From Mucilaginibacter sp. L3T2-6 (GTDB lineage Bacteria; Bacteroidota; Bacteroidia; Sphingobacteriales; Sphingobacteriaceae): a stretch of DNA of 64,000 bases. Positions 1 to 8,935 of this stretch are shown here, piece after piece. The DNA is taken from contig NZ_JAUMKC010000015.1 of assembly GCF_030519355.1 (NCBI RefSeq), positions 78,822 to 142,821 on the forward strand, written 5' to 3'. The notes beneath the pieces were generated by a model. That model did not search any database. It was not told the origin of the DNA and saw only the letters and a program-made list of their open reading frames with translations. The stretch's first letter is position 1, and each line of letters opens with the position of its first letter. The position numbers and the translations under genes are program-made.

Positions 1-544
1 CAGCAATACTTACCAGGTCATCAATCACCCGGTCATCAGTTGCTGCCAGGTCGGTACCAAACACAATATGCCGGATCTCCTGCCGTGTCCATTCCGCCGG
101 AATAACCAAAACCGGGCAGCTAACCTGCTGAAGAACGGCTTTTACGTCACCGGCGAACAGCAGGTCACCATACGAGTTAGGGGACACGCCCATAATAATC
201 AGCGTACTTTTTTTTCGCCGGGCCAATACTGCAACCCGTTCTGCCAGCTGGCCTTCAAGCGCCATGGGCCGTATTACCGGCATATAACCATTGAGCTTAA
301 GACCGGCCAGCCGTTTTTGCAACCGCCGGGTCTCGTTGTTTAAACGACTGGTGCTGACACGCCTTTTGTCTGCTGCGCTGCTTTGCGGCATTACTGCAGA
401 CCCTACCGGCGGTATATAGGGCGTTATAGGGTAAACATTTATCAACAATATTTCGGCGCCCAGTTTCGCCACAACAGGCAGTGCGTTTTCTGCCGCACGC
501 ATTGCACCAGCAGAAAAATCGGTCAGTATCAATACATTTTTCAT
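1..544 (-). CDS. Universal stress protein, C-terminus cut by window edge
   Basis: The frame is open from an ATG at 542-544 to the window edge, giving 181 residues with no stop. The protein opens with MKNVLILTDFSAGAMRAAENAL, a typical Usp beta1-alpha1 start in which the Asp of TDFS binds nucleotide in ATP-binding members. The first domain ends with PVLVIP and a second begins at about residue 152 (IRHIVFGTDLA). It is therefore probably a two-domain, roughly 280-residue Usp like the others in this window. Usp proteins are cytoplasmic and aid survival under growth arrest or energy stress. A weak dyad (599-634) lies 55 bp upstream. Confidence 0.9.
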   Translation of the reverse strand, partial: MKNVLILTDFSAGAMRAAENALPVVAKLGAEILLINVYPITPYIPPVGSAVMPQSSAADKRRVSTSRLNNETRRLQKRLAGLKLNGYMPVIRPMALEGQLAERVAVLARRKKSTLIIMGVSPNSYGDLLFAGDVKAVLQQVSCPVLVIPAEWTRQEIRHIVFGTDLAATDDRVIDDLVSIA

Positions 545-598
545 AAAAAACCGGGACTTAATTGCATACTAAGCTCGGTTGGCGACGCCTTTTTTAAA

Positions 599-634
599 AT
601 GATTATCATCACCTAATCAGGTGTTCCGGAACAG
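599..634. promoter_or_regulatory. Degenerate candidate operator pair, 22-bp register
   Basis: ATGAT-TATC-ATCAC starts at 599 and GTGTT-CCGG-AACAG at 621. Both are imperfect relatives of the ATGAC-N4-GTCAT element that recurs in this window, and they keep its 22-bp offset. A separate perfect dyad, CACCT-AATC-AGGTG, overlaps at 610-623. The pair lies between the divergent Usp (start 544) and YdjM-like (start 669) genes. On its own this match is weak. Confidence 0.3.
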
Positions 635-668
635 TAGCGCAGGGTCACCTTATCGTTATTTTTATTGT

Positions 669-1679
669 ATGGATACGATAACACATCTGGCCCTTGGCGC
701 CTGTATGGGCGAGGCATTTGCCGGTGAAAAATTAGGCAGGCGGGCCTTGTTATGGGGTGCTTTAGCGCATGGCCTTCCTGATATTGATTTTGTGTCCTCC
801 CTGTGGCTTCCTGCGCCGGCTGCTTTACTGGCGCACCGCGGTATTACACATTCCTTTATATTCTGCGCTGCAGCCGCCCCCGCTATGGCTATTTCAGTCA
901 GGCGCCTGCAAACCCAACGCGCAATCCGTTGGGTTAAATGGGCGCTGTTCTTCGGTTTGATGATTTTACTGCACGATGGGTTAGACGCCCTTAATAATTA
1001 TGGCGTAGGCTGGTTTGAACCTTTCAGCCAGGCACGGATCTCTTTTAACACCATCTATGTGGCCGATCCGTTCTTTACCATCTGGCCATTAGGCGCATGC
1101 ATTGCTCTGCTTTGCTTCGGAAAAAACCGGACGCGAAAAAAAGCATGGCTCTATGCGGGTTTGGGTATCAGTTGCTTATACCTGATTTATTGTGGTGCTA
1201 ACAAGGTAATGACAGAACGCGCCGTAAGGAAACTGCTGGATAAGCAAAACATAGTGCACACCCGCTACTTTACCACACCGGCGCCATTACAAACCTGGCT
1301 ATGGTATATAGTAGCCGGTAATGACAGTGGTTATTTCGTTGGCTACCGCTCCGTGTTTGACCGTAAGCAACAGCTCGGTCTCCGTTATTTCCCCCGAAAT
1401 ACATTTTTACTCGGAAAGGAACCGTACAGCAACGATTTAAAAAACCTGCTCCGGTTTTCGCAGCAATTTTATACTGTCGAGTTGCGGAAAGACACTTTGG
1501 TATTTAACGACCTGCGCTTTGGCCAGGTTATTGGCTGGCAAAATCCGGACGCCGGTTTTGTATTTCATTATTTTTTGGAATACCCGCAACAAAACAAGCT
1601 GGTGGTTCAGCGGGGCAGGTTTACGGGCTGGAGCTGGCAAACCACCAGGTCGCTTTTCCAGCGAATCAGGGGAAACTGA
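669..1679 (+). CDS. YdjM-like membrane-bound putative metal-dependent hydrolase
   Basis: The 336-residue protein resembles the YdjM/DUF457 family (Pfam PF04307), described as inner-membrane, metal-dependent hydrolases. The start MDTITHLALGACMGEA is the family signature, and I chose this ATG (669) over one 48 bp upstream because the family begins here. Family motifs visible are HGLPDIDF, HRGITHS and a later LLHDGLDALNNYG, which supply His and Asp metal-ligand candidates. Several hydrophobic segments lie between about residues 70 and 190, followed by a soluble C-terminal part. The substrate is unknown. It is transcribed divergently from the Usp gene. Confidence 0.8.
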   Translation: MDTITHLALGACMGEAFAGEKLGRRALLWGALAHGLPDIDFVSSLWLPAPAALLAHRGITHSFIFCAAAAPAMAISVRRLQTQRAIRWVKWALFFGLMILLHDGLDALNNYGVGWFEPFSQARISFNTIYVADPFFTIWPLGACIALLCFGKNRTRKKAWLYAGLGISCLYLIYCGANKVMTERAVRKLLDKQNIVHTRYFTTPAPLQTWLWYIVAGNDSGYFVGYRSVFDRKQQLGLRYFPRNTFLLGKEPYSNDLKNLLRFSQQFYTVELRKDTLVFNDLRFGQVIGWQNPDAGFVFHYFLEYPQQNKLVVQRGRFTGWSWQTTRSLFQRIRGN

Positions 1680-1755
1680 AAGTTCAGATAAAGCCGGACA
1701 TGAAAAACAACAATCCATATATATTAAACCTGCGCCATTTGAGCATTGCCCCCTG

Positions 1756-2505
1756 TTATTGTGCCAGATACCCCCCGTCAACATTATAGTACGAACCGGT
1801 AACAAACGACGCCTTTTCGGAGTTCAGCCAAAGAGACAGTTCAGCCACTTCTTCAGGCTCGCCTAACCGCCCCATGGGATGTAAGGCTTTTACCTGGTTC
1901 AGGGTAGCATCATCCAATATGTTTAATAACGGGGTTTTGATATAGCCGGGGCCGATTGCATTTATGCGTATTCCGCTACCGGCGTACTCAAGTGCAGCAG
2001 CCTCGGTTAAACCGATCACTCCATGCTTGGCTGCAACATACGCCGGCGACCCCTTAGTACCCACTTTGCCCAGTATCGAGGCCATGTTAACTATGCTGCC
2101 GCCGCCGGAAGCGATCATTGCGGGAATTTGGTAGTGCATACCATAAAATACTCCGGACAAATTCACCCTGATCACCCTGTCCCAGCCGTCGATCGGATAG
2201 TCGGCGAGCGGGCTTAGAGGCCCGGCGATCCCGGCGTTGTTTACGGCGATGTGCAGACCGCCAAATTGCCGGACCGTTTGCTCAACCAATTTTCTGTTTT
2301 CATCGGCAACTGAAGTATCCGCTTTTATAAAAATGGCTTCGCCGCCCTTACTTTTAATCAAAGTAAGCGTCTCTTGTCCGCCTTTTTCATCAATGTCAGA
2401 CACCACTGTTTTTGCGCCCTCCAAAGCGTACAAAACTGCAATAGCCCTCCCAATGCCCGAACCTGCTCCCGTAATAAGGGCAACTTTATTTTCCAAATCT
2501 TTCAT
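1756..2505 (-). CDS. Short-chain dehydrogenase/reductase (SDR)
   Basis: A 249-residue classical SDR with an NAD(P)-binding TGAGSGIG motif at residues 12-19, NNAG at 89-92 and catalytic Ser143, Tyr156 and Lys160 (YVAAK). It ends in the usual VDGGYLAQ tail. I chose the ATG at 2505 because the upstream in-frame start is a GTG and the beta1 strand begins a few residues after this Met. An Asp-Ile-Asp after beta2 (VVSDID) suggests NAD rather than NADP preference, by family rule. The substrate cannot be read from sequence. It converges on the YdjM-like gene and is divergent from the PAS kinase. Confidence 0.9.
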   Translation of the reverse strand: MKDLENKVALITGAGSGIGRAIAVLYALEGAKTVVSDIDEKGGQETLTLIKSKGGEAIFIKADTSVADENRKLVEQTVRQFGGLHIAVNNAGIAGPLSPLADYPIDGWDRVIRVNLSGVFYGMHYQIPAMIASGGGSIVNMASILGKVGTKGSPAYVAAKHGVIGLTEAAALEYAGSGIRINAIGPGYIKTPLLNILDDATLNQVKALHPMGRLGEPEEVAELSLWLNSEKASFVTGSYYNVDGGYLAQ

Positions 2506-2581
2506 ATTATTTTCCGGAATATTTATCACTTAATGTTTAACAATCCATCTCACAAAGATATTAGTGCCCGGGCCGCTCATT

Positions 2582-2617
2582 ATGTTCGCAATCACCCCGG
2601 GATATGACCTTAACCAC
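2582..2617. promoter_or_regulatory. Degenerate candidate operator pair, 22-bp register
   Basis: ATGTT-CGCA-ATCAC starts at 2582 and ATGAC-CTTA-ACCAC at 2604. Each keeps only part of the recurring ATGAC-N4-GTCAT element but the two are again 22 bp apart. They sit about 77 bp upstream of the SDR gene and 185 bp upstream of the PAS kinase. This is a weak candidate that I would discount without the strong pairs elsewhere. Confidence 0.25.
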
Positions 2618-2801
2618 TTTTTTTACCGATCAGGAAAGCGTAAAGCGGGGTATAAAAAGTACCGGCGGGGAAAAATCATTTAGAGCTACCCGCAATTTAA
2701 CGCGCCTTTATCTATTATAATTCCTAAGAAATAAATACTTATTTTATTAGTTTCTAATAAATAAGTATATTTATTAATTAACTCATGTAAGGTCCTTCCC
2801 T

Positions 2802-4343
2802 ATGACTAACGACCATCTGTCTTACATCCGGTATTATGAAGATCTGCCGGTAGCGGTATATGTCTGCGACCGGGACGACGCCTTAGTGGGATATAATACA
2901 GCAGCCGCTTCATTACTTGGTATTAAGCCCCTTCAGGGAAGTAGGGATTGGTATCCGTCCCTGCAAAAATTCGACGAGGAGGGCCGCAGTGTCGACGCTC
3001 AATATAAGCCTGTAACAATAGCAATTAAGGCCAGCCCGGGCAGCCACCAGCAGGAACTCCGGTTCCGGTTGTCCGATGGTACAGACCGGTACATTTTGGT
3101 TTCGTCTGTTGCCATACGGGATGAGCATGGGAATTACGATGGCGCCATACATACGCTGACCGATCTGACAGCATTGCGCCATTTTGAAAGCCAGCAGTTC
3201 CTGCTGGCGTCCATCGTTAATTCGTCGGCAGATGCAATTATCACCAAAGATATGGACGACCACATTATCAGTTGGAACAAAGGAGCAGAGGAGCTGTTCG
3301 GCTACACAGCCGGCGAGGCTATAGGGCAACACATAAGCCTGATCATCCCTGCCGACAGGCTGACTGAAGAAAAAAGAATTATAAAGGCAATAAGCAAAGG
3401 TAAGAAGATACAACGCTTTGAGACTAAGCGCAAAACTAAAAGCGGACACCTGGTGCCGATATCGGTTACCGCATCACCTGTACTAAATGCCCAGGGAAAA
3501 ATTGTTGGCGCTGCAAAAATCCTGAGGGATATCAGCCAGCAAAAACATACGGAAGAGCAACTTAAAAATTACACAACTCACCTAGAAGATACAGTAAAAA
3601 AGCGCACAAAAGAGCTTGATCAGGCCCTGAATAAAGAAAGGGAACTCGGCCAGCTGAAGAGCCGTTTTGTATCGATGGCTTCTCATGAGTTCCGTACGCC
3701 GCTCAGTTCTATCAAGCTTTCGGCGTCGCTTATCGAAAAATACGCCCAACCTTACTCTAATCAGCAGATATCCAAACATATCGCCAAAATCAAGAACTCC
3801 GTCGACGATCTTTCTGCTATCCTCGGCGACTTTCTCTCGCTTGAAAAGCTGGAGTCCGGCAAAGTCACAACCTCGCTCGCCAAATTTGAAATTACTGACT
3901 TTTGCCAGGAGATAACAGCAGAAATGCAGTTACTGGCCAGGCAGGGACAAAAATTAGTTTATCACCACCAGGGGCCCGCTGCTTTAGTAGTATTAGATCA
4001 GCAACTGCTAAAGAATTGCATGCATAACCTGCTATCCAATGCTATTAAGTACTCCGGGGAAGGAACGCAGATCAGTCTTAGCACCGAGCTTAAGAATGGA
4101 CAACTTTCGCTGTCAGTATCAGATCAGGGTATTGGTATCCCCGAAGCCGACCAGCGGCATCTATTCAGCCCCTTTTTTCGGGCCGGAAATACCGGAACGA
4201 TCCAGGGCACAGGACTCGGGTTAAATATTGTCGCCCGGTATATGGGATTGATGCACGGTACAATAGATTTTAAAAGTGAACCTGGCCGGGGGACAACCTT
4301 TACAATGCACTTTGCCCAACCGGAAAAGACAAACAAACAATAA
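2802..4343 (+). CDS. Soluble PAS-PAS sensor histidine kinase
   Basis: 513 residues with no membrane segment, so the sensing is cytoplasmic. Domains in order: PAS-like (about 9-125), PAS with PAC (about 132-245), a coiled-coil linker (250-285), HisKA with phospho-acceptor His295 in SHEFRTP, then a HATPase_c domain. The HATPase has an N box (NLLSNAIKYS), G1 (DQGIGIP), F box (FSPFF) and G2 (GTGLGLN). All catalytic boxes are intact. No haem- or flavin-binding residues stand out, so the ligand is unknown. The single-domain receiver 64 bp downstream is the likely partner. Confidence 0.93.
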   Translation: MTNDHLSYIRYYEDLPVAVYVCDRDDALVGYNTAAASLLGIKPLQGSRDWYPSLQKFDEEGRSVDAQYKPVTIAIKASPGSHQQELRFRLSDGTDRYILVSSVAIRDEHGNYDGAIHTLTDLTALRHFESQQFLLASIVNSSADAIITKDMDDHIISWNKGAEELFGYTAGEAIGQHISLIIPADRLTEEKRIIKAISKGKKIQRFETKRKTKSGHLVPISVTASPVLNAQGKIVGAAKILRDISQQKHTEEQLKNYTTHLEDTVKKRTKELDQALNKERELGQLKSRFVSMASHEFRTPLSSIKLSASLIEKYAQPYSNQQISKHIAKIKNSVDDLSAILGDFLSLEKLESGKVTTSLAKFEITDFCQEITAEMQLLARQGQKLVYHHQGPAALVVLDQQLLKNCMHNLLSNAIKYSGEGTQISLSTELKNGQLSLSVSDQGIGIPEADQRHLFSPFFRAGNTGTIQGTGLGLNIVARYMGLMHGTIDFKSEPGRGTTFTMHFAQPEKTNKQ

Positions 4344-4407
4344 AACTATTAGGAATATTAAATATTTATGCTCAAATTTAATTTATTGTTTGTAACCGAA
4401 ACCACAG

Positions 4408-4773
4408 ATGAGAACAGTCCTGCTGATAGAAGACAACGACGATATACGTGAAAACACTTCTGAGTTGCTGGAACTGGAAGGTTATCATGTTCTGCCTGCA
4501 ACCAATGGCCAGACCGGGCTGCAGTTTGCGCGGGAACATCTGCCTGACGTAGTGTTATGCGACATTATGATGCCGGTAGCCGATGGCTATGAGGTATTCA
4601 AACAGTTAAAGGCCGAACAGGCAACGTCGGCAATCCCTTTTATTTTCCTCACGGCGAATGCAGAAAACAAAGATATGGAAACAGGGATGCGGCTGGGTGC
4701 AAATGGCTATATCCGCAAGCCCTTTAGTGCTGAGGAACTCCTGGAAACACTCGCCCGCTGCCTGGGTGAATAA
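4408..4773 (+). CDS. Single-domain CheY-like response regulator
   Basis: A 121-residue stand-alone receiver. Acidic residues (IEDND) lie near the N-terminus, the phospho-acceptor is Asp52 (LCDIMMP), and the switch residues Thr82 and Lys104 (RKPF) are present. There is no output domain, so it acts by phosphotransfer or protein contact. It lies directly downstream of the PAS kinase on the same strand and its receiver resembles that of the receiver-Crp fusion encoded convergently 43 bp away. A kinase-CheY-(receiver-Crp) relay is possible but is inference. Confidence 0.93.
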   Translation: MRTVLLIEDNDDIRENTSELLELEGYHVLPATNGQTGLQFAREHLPDVVLCDIMMPVADGYEVFKQLKAEQATSAIPFIFLTANAENKDMETGMRLGANGYIRKPFSAEELLETLARCLGE

Positions 4774-4815
4774 CCGGTAACACATATACCCGCTAGTCCA
4801 ACAATGCTAGCCAGC

Positions 4816-5868
4816 TTAATTTTTCATCCGCTCCAGCCGTTTAGCATCAATTACAGATATTATACTTCCTGTTTTGTCTATCAGGCCTTCGCTTTTAAAA
4901 TCCGATAGGGTGCGGCTCACTGTTTCGGTAGCCATTCCTGCCAACGCTGCCAGGTCTTCGCGGGAAATTTTAATATTATTGTTTGCCGGGCCGCCCTGAC
5001 GATAAAGCCGCAAAAGCGCGTCGGAAAGTTTTTTGCGAACGGATGAATAAGCCAACTGCAGCAGTTGTTCTTCATTTTCGCGAATTTGGCCGGCCAGCAG
5101 CTTAATAAATTGGCGGGAAACGTCGGGGTAAAGGGTCAATAATTCCTCCAGCTGATCTTTCGGGATCAGGCAAAGCTGACTGTCTTCCAATGCTGTTGCT
5201 GTATCGCTGTAGGTCTCATCCGCCAGCATGGCCTGTATACCCAGGTAGCGGTCGCTGCCATGCAAACCCGTTATGAGCTCGCGGCCATCTTCGGCCAGCT
5301 TACTGGTTTTTACCTGTCCGCTCAAAACAATATAAAGACCGTTGCCCTTATCGCCCTCGTAATAGATTACCTGGTTTTTTTTAAAATAACGGCTTTTACG
5401 GTCCTGTATAACCTTTTTCAGTTCCGCCAGGCCGTTGTTCCTGGCGATCAGGTGGCCCAGGTCATCAAGGCTTTTACTGTAAAATTCTTTTTGCCGCTCT
5501 TTCTTTTTCATGCGGCTTTCAATGGCATTCAATAATTCTACATCGTCAAATGGTTTTGTCAGATAATCATCCGCTCCCATGTCCATCGCCTTGCGCAGGT
5601 CTACCCTATCAGCTTTCGCGGTTAGGAAAATAAACGGAATCTGGGCAGTCTCCGGTGTTTTTCCCAGCATGTGCAAAACGCCGTAGCCATCCAGCTCGGG
5701 CATCATAATGTCACAAAGTATAATATCAGGCATATATGTCCGGGCCATTTCTACCCCTTCTTTCCCATTACCTGCCTCATAAACTGTATGACCGGCCAGT
5801 TCCAATATTTCAGCGACACTTTCCCGGATATCGGCGGTGTCTTCAATGATCAAAATTTTTATGCCCAT
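4816..5868 (-). CDS. Receiver-Crp/Fnr fusion transcription factor
   Basis: 350 residues. An N-terminal receiver (1-123, phospho-acceptor Asp53 in LCDIMMP, Lys in TKPF) is joined to a cNMP-binding beta-barrel (about 150-250, with YYEGDKGNGLYIVLSG) and a Crp-type winged helix (about 265-345). The recognition helix reads TETVSRTLSDF. Its E-x-x-S-R pattern is that of FNR, whereas CRP has ETVGR. The FNR Fe-S cysteine cluster is absent, so a phosphorylated receiver probably replaces direct redox sensing. Two dyads 71-93 bp upstream suggest autoregulation. It is the best candidate in the window to bind the recurring ATGAC-N4-GTCAT dyads. Confidence 0.92.
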   Translation of the reverse strand: MGIKILIIEDTADIRESVAEILELAGHTVYEAGNGKEGVEMARTYMPDIILCDIMMPELDGYGVLHMLGKTPETAQIPFIFLTAKADRVDLRKAMDMGADDYLTKPFDDVELLNAIESRMKKKERQKEFYSKSLDDLGHLIARNNGLAELKKVIQDRKSRYFKKNQVIYYEGDKGNGLYIVLSGQVKTSKLAEDGRELITGLHGSDRYLGIQAMLADETYSDTATALEDSQLCLIPKDQLEELLTLYPDVSRQFIKLLAGQIRENEEQLLQLAYSSVRKKLSDALLRLYRQGGPANNNIKISREDLAALAGMATETVSRTLSDFKSEGLIDKTGSIISVIDAKRLERMKN

Positions 5869-5938
5869 CGGAGGTTTCTAATAACGCGTGACTAATTACG
5901 CACCTGAACCAAAATTATGAGAGTTTATACCGGAAAAA

Positions 5939-5974
5939 ATGACCGCGGACACATAAGCTGATGACCATCCTCAT
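5939..5974. promoter_or_regulatory. Tandem operator pair between regulator and kinase genes
   Basis: ATGAC-CGCG-GACAC (5939-5952) and ATGAC-CATC-CTCAT (5961-5974) begin exactly 22 bp apart. They match the window-wide dyad at 8 and 9 of 10 positions. They lie in the divergent region between the receiver-Crp gene (start 5868) and the membrane kinase (start 6086), so they could control both and close an autoregulatory loop. Confidence 0.6.
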
Positions 5975-6085
5975 ATAAGCGTCATGCACGATCTGTAAAT
6001 TTTATGACAAAAATCTCGCTGGGGCCTGTCAGCAATCATTTGTTAGCCGTCTATCCCCTGCTAATTTGCAGGCATTAAAATAATT

Positions 6086-7093
6086 ATGGACTATAAAAAA
6101 TTTGCGGCGAAAATTTCCGGACAGACCGGGGAGTGGATACCCGGCATGCCGTATCGGTTCCTTTTGGTTTTTTGTGCCGGGGCAATAGGTTCTGTCTTGC
6201 TGCTGGCGGCGTTCGCAGTAACTTCGTACCTCTTTTCAAGCTGGCCGGACGCCGGAATCATGCAATTTTTCGGGGGGATGGCTGTCATCCTGGTAGTGAT
6301 AATAGTCTCTCTGCTTACTTACAACATTGTGAGCGAACATAACGGGAGGTTACATGCAGAACAGGAACATGAATTGGATGTGTTAAAAAGTAACTTTATA
6401 ACGTTGGCTTCACACGAATTCCGCACCCCACTAAGCTCCATCCTGCTTTCTGCTACGCTTATAGAAAAATATGCCCGCAAGCAGGACACAGAAAATGCGG
6501 CCAAACATGCGGTGAAGATTAAGCAGGTTGTTCACCGGCTGGAAGGTATACTGGAGGACTTCTTGTCGCTTGAACAGTTAGACGCAGGACAGGTTATTTC
6601 AAACGCAACCAATTTCAATCTTGATGCGCTGTGCCAGTTTTCAATAGCCGAGGCGCGCTTATCGGGTGCACCGGGACAAAATTTTCGCTACGAAGCCGCC
6701 GGGAATGCCGCTTTGGTACGCCTTGATGAAGTATTGCTTCAAAAAACACTAAGCAACTTACTGTCAAACGCTGTAAAATATGCAGGGGATGAGGCCGATA
6801 TCTGCTTGTCAACAAATGTTACCGATACGCAAGTCATCATCAGGGTAAAAGATAATGGCGTGGGTATCGCTACAAAAGACCATAAACAGTTATTCACAAT
6901 TTTTTTCCGGGCTAATGATTCCGGCAATGTTCCGGGTACAGGGCTGGGATTGTACCTGGTAAAGCGCTATGTACAGCTTATGGGCGGTACCCTGCATTTT
7001 TACAGCGAACCAATGCTGGAGACCTGCTTCGAAATGGTGTTCCCTATACATACCGCGCCGGAGACTTCAAGAAAGATTTTAGCTGTCGGCTAA
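6086..7093 (+). CDS. Membrane sensor histidine kinase
   Basis: 335 residues. Two membrane helices (about 23-50 and 58-80) with almost no periplasmic loop between them suggest sensing within the membrane or by protein contact. HisKA follows with His110 in SHEFRTP, then HATPase_c with NLLSNAVKYAG, DNGVGI, FTIFF and GTGLGL boxes intact. The dimerisation region is nearly the same as in the PAS kinase (HEFRTPLSSI, then LIEKYA), so the two may act on the same receivers. It is divergent from the receiver-Crp gene and shares its operator region. Confidence 0.92.
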   Translation: MDYKKFAAKISGQTGEWIPGMPYRFLLVFCAGAIGSVLLLAAFAVTSYLFSSWPDAGIMQFFGGMAVILVVIIVSLLTYNIVSEHNGRLHAEQEHELDVLKSNFITLASHEFRTPLSSILLSATLIEKYARKQDTENAAKHAVKIKQVVHRLEGILEDFLSLEQLDAGQVISNATNFNLDALCQFSIAEARLSGAPGQNFRYEAAGNAALVRLDEVLLQKTLSNLLSNAVKYAGDEADICLSTNVTDTQVIIRVKDNGVGIATKDHKQLFTIFFRANDSGNVPGTGLGLYLVKRYVQLMGGTLHFYSEPMLETCFEMVFPIHTAPETSRKILAVG

Positions 7094-7132
7094 GTTAGAT
7101 CGATATAATATCCGGCAATTATATCAGGCAGG

Positions 7133-7168
7133 CTGATGAACGTCATCCTGCAGGCTGATACGGGTCAT
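7133..7168 (+). promoter_or_regulatory. Tandem operator pair upstream of Usp operon
   Basis: CTGAT-GAAC-GTCAT (7133-7146) and CTGAT-ACGG-GTCAT (7155-7168) have identical half-sites and begin 22 bp apart. Each is preceded by the same GCAGG bases, so this is a true direct repeat of a dyad. The proximal centre is about 45 bp from the Usp start codon at 7206. Confidence 0.65.
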
Positions 7169-7205
7169 TCTCCCTGACCAGCGGATGCGGGAACTTTGAT
7201 CTATC

Positions 7206-8057
7206 ATGAAAACAATACTTATTTTAACCGATTTTTCAGAAAATTCAGCCTGCGCTGCCGAAGCAGCACTATTGCTCAGCACGAAATTACACGCCAATTT
7301 GTTGCTTTTTAATACTTATATAGATTATGCAGCATTGCCGTATGAGGCCGGGGGCGGCTGGGACATTCACGGGTACTCGCGCAGGGAACACAGAAGCCTG
7401 AAGCAACTGGATTCCCAGTTGGATGGACTTGAATCCCTCGCCGCGCAAATGTCCCCCGCTGAATGGAAACCATCAATATTCGTACGCTCAGCCAATTCGG
7501 ACCTTGGAATGGAAGTAGCAGATATAGTAGAGGATAACGACATTGAGTTGGTGGTAATGGGTGCAAGGGCGCATAAACCTGATGATCCGTTGCCCGGATC
7601 TGACACGGGGGCAGTAATAAAAAAAGCCCACCGGCCGGTGCTTGTGGTTCCGGCAAAAACAAACCTGCTGCAAACCCGTAAGATCATATTCGCGACTGAC
7701 TTTGATAATGCCGGTATCAGCGCCATTCATTACCTGATGAAACTTGGCAGGCTGTTTAACTATCAGATTGAGGTTGTTCATGTAAATCCTCCCGGCCAAC
7801 ACAACGATAATGCGAAAGCGACGGGTTTTAAAGACCAGCTAAGCGCACTTAACTACCAGGGATTAAGTTACCACGAAATAAACGGAAACGACCTGGTGGG
7901 CCGCTTGAACCGGGAGTTAAGCGAAAGCGGACCCGCCATTTTAGCCATGGTACACCATCAGCTGCCCTTCTTTACCCGGTTATTTACACACAGTAAAACC
8001 AAATCGGCCTTGGACCGTCAGCATGTTCCGATGCTGATCTTTCCCGGCGGCAAATAG
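7206..8057 (+). CDS. Two-domain universal stress protein
   Basis: 283 residues with two Usp domains (about 1-150 and 155-283). The first opens with MKTILILTDFSENSACAAEA and contains VVMGARAHKPDDPLPGSDTG followed by PVLVVPAK. That segment keeps a Gly-rich phosphate loop similar to, but not identical with, the G-2x-G-9x-G(S/T) ATP motif. The second domain starts IIFATDFDNAGISA and lacks a clear nucleotide loop, so it may serve dimerisation. It is followed 49 bp later by another Usp gene, probably in one transcript driven from the operator pair at 7133-7168. Confidence 0.92.
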   Translation: MKTILILTDFSENSACAAEAALLLSTKLHANLLLFNTYIDYAALPYEAGGGWDIHGYSRREHRSLKQLDSQLDGLESLAAQMSPAEWKPSIFVRSANSDLGMEVADIVEDNDIELVVMGARAHKPDDPLPGSDTGAVIKKAHRPVLVVPAKTNLLQTRKIIFATDFDNAGISAIHYLMKLGRLFNYQIEVVHVNPPGQHNDNAKATGFKDQLSALNYQGLSYHEINGNDLVGRLNRELSESGPAILAMVHHQLPFFTRLFTHSKTKSALDRQHVPMLIFPGGK

Positions 8058-8106
8058 GCGACTGGTGTACAAACATTCCAAACACTACTGACGGCGCATC
8101 AAATTG

Positions 8107-8931
8107 ATGAGCATGAAAAGACTGATTATAGTACCTACCGACTTTTCGCCGGCTGCTGAAAAAGCAGCGGCCTATGCAGCTATGCTGGCGGAACAGCTAA
8201 GCGCAGGTATACGGCTTTGCCATGCGGCACGGTCACCCGCATCCGAAACCATCGCTAATACACAGCTGGAAGCACTCGCCGGAAAGTTTAAAAGAGATAT
8301 TAACAAGCTCGGCAATATTTTAACACCAGGGCCACAGGTAACGCTATTACATGGCGGACCAGGCCTGGCGGGGAATTTGGGTGCATGTTTATCTGCGGAT
8401 ATGATAGTGATAGGGACGTCCGGAACTGGCCGGCAACATACGGGCTGGACCGGCAGTGGTGGCAAAAACATACTTCAGAGCGCAACGTCGCCTGTATTGC
8501 TAATACCACCGTCAGCCACAATCCGGCCACCTGTAAAAATCGCCTTTGCTACAACGATGGGAAAAGAAGACTATCCTATTTTAAATATGCTGGAGGCCCT
8601 TGCCCGCGATTTAAAGACAGATATAACGATAGTTCACGTAGATACAGGCAGTTATGACCATGAGACTCGTAAAAACCTATGGTTGAGCTTTACCGGAAAA
8701 ATCAGAAATGATAAAGAAACCGCCCCCCATTTTACTTACATCAATATTCCTGTTAATTCGCTTGCTGCCGAACTAAATGATATTGCTGCATCCGGGTCGG
8801 CAGACTTACTCGTTTTGAGCCGCGATATATATGATCAGCTGGCCGCAATGTCTACGTCGGGACATGCAGCTGCACTCGAAATGGCTGCCAACCTGCACAT
8901 TCCTTTATTGGTCGCCGCTCCGTCTGCATAA
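8107..8931 (+). CDS. Two-domain universal stress protein
   Basis: About 274 residues. I use the ATG at 8107; another in-frame ATG at 8113 (MKRLIIVPTDFS) is equally plausible, and the upstream TTG is unlikely. The first domain carries IVIGTSGTG and GSGGKN before PVLLIP, the best ATP-loop match among the Usp genes here. The second domain (from about 143, IAFATTMGKEDY) is degenerate. It is convergent with the HtrA-like gene, with only 4 bp between the stops. Confidence 0.9.
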   Translation: MSMKRLIIVPTDFSPAAEKAAAYAAMLAEQLSAGIRLCHAARSPASETIANTQLEALAGKFKRDINKLGNILTPGPQVTLLHGGPGLAGNLGACLSADMIVIGTSGTGRQHTGWTGSGGKNILQSATSPVLLIPPSATIRPPVKIAFATTMGKEDYPILNMLEALARDLKTDITIVHVDTGSYDHETRKNLWLSFTGKIRNDKETAPHFTYINIPVNSLAAELNDIAASGSADLLVLSRDIYDQLAAMSTSGHAAALEMAANLHIPLLVAAPSA

Positions 8932-8935
8932 CGGC

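Noticed and set aside
1437..1805. 122-codon minus-strand frame across the end of the YdjM-like gene
   Set aside because: It is antisense to two well-supported genes and its translation has no recognisable motif.
2913..3449. 178-codon minus-strand frame within the PAS kinase
   Set aside because: It lies entirely opposite PAS domains whose motifs are clear; a shadow frame.
4788..4814. Short hairpin GCTAG...CTAGC between the convergent receiver genes, as terminator
   Set aside because: The stem is only about 5 bp with a 9-nt loop and has no T-run.
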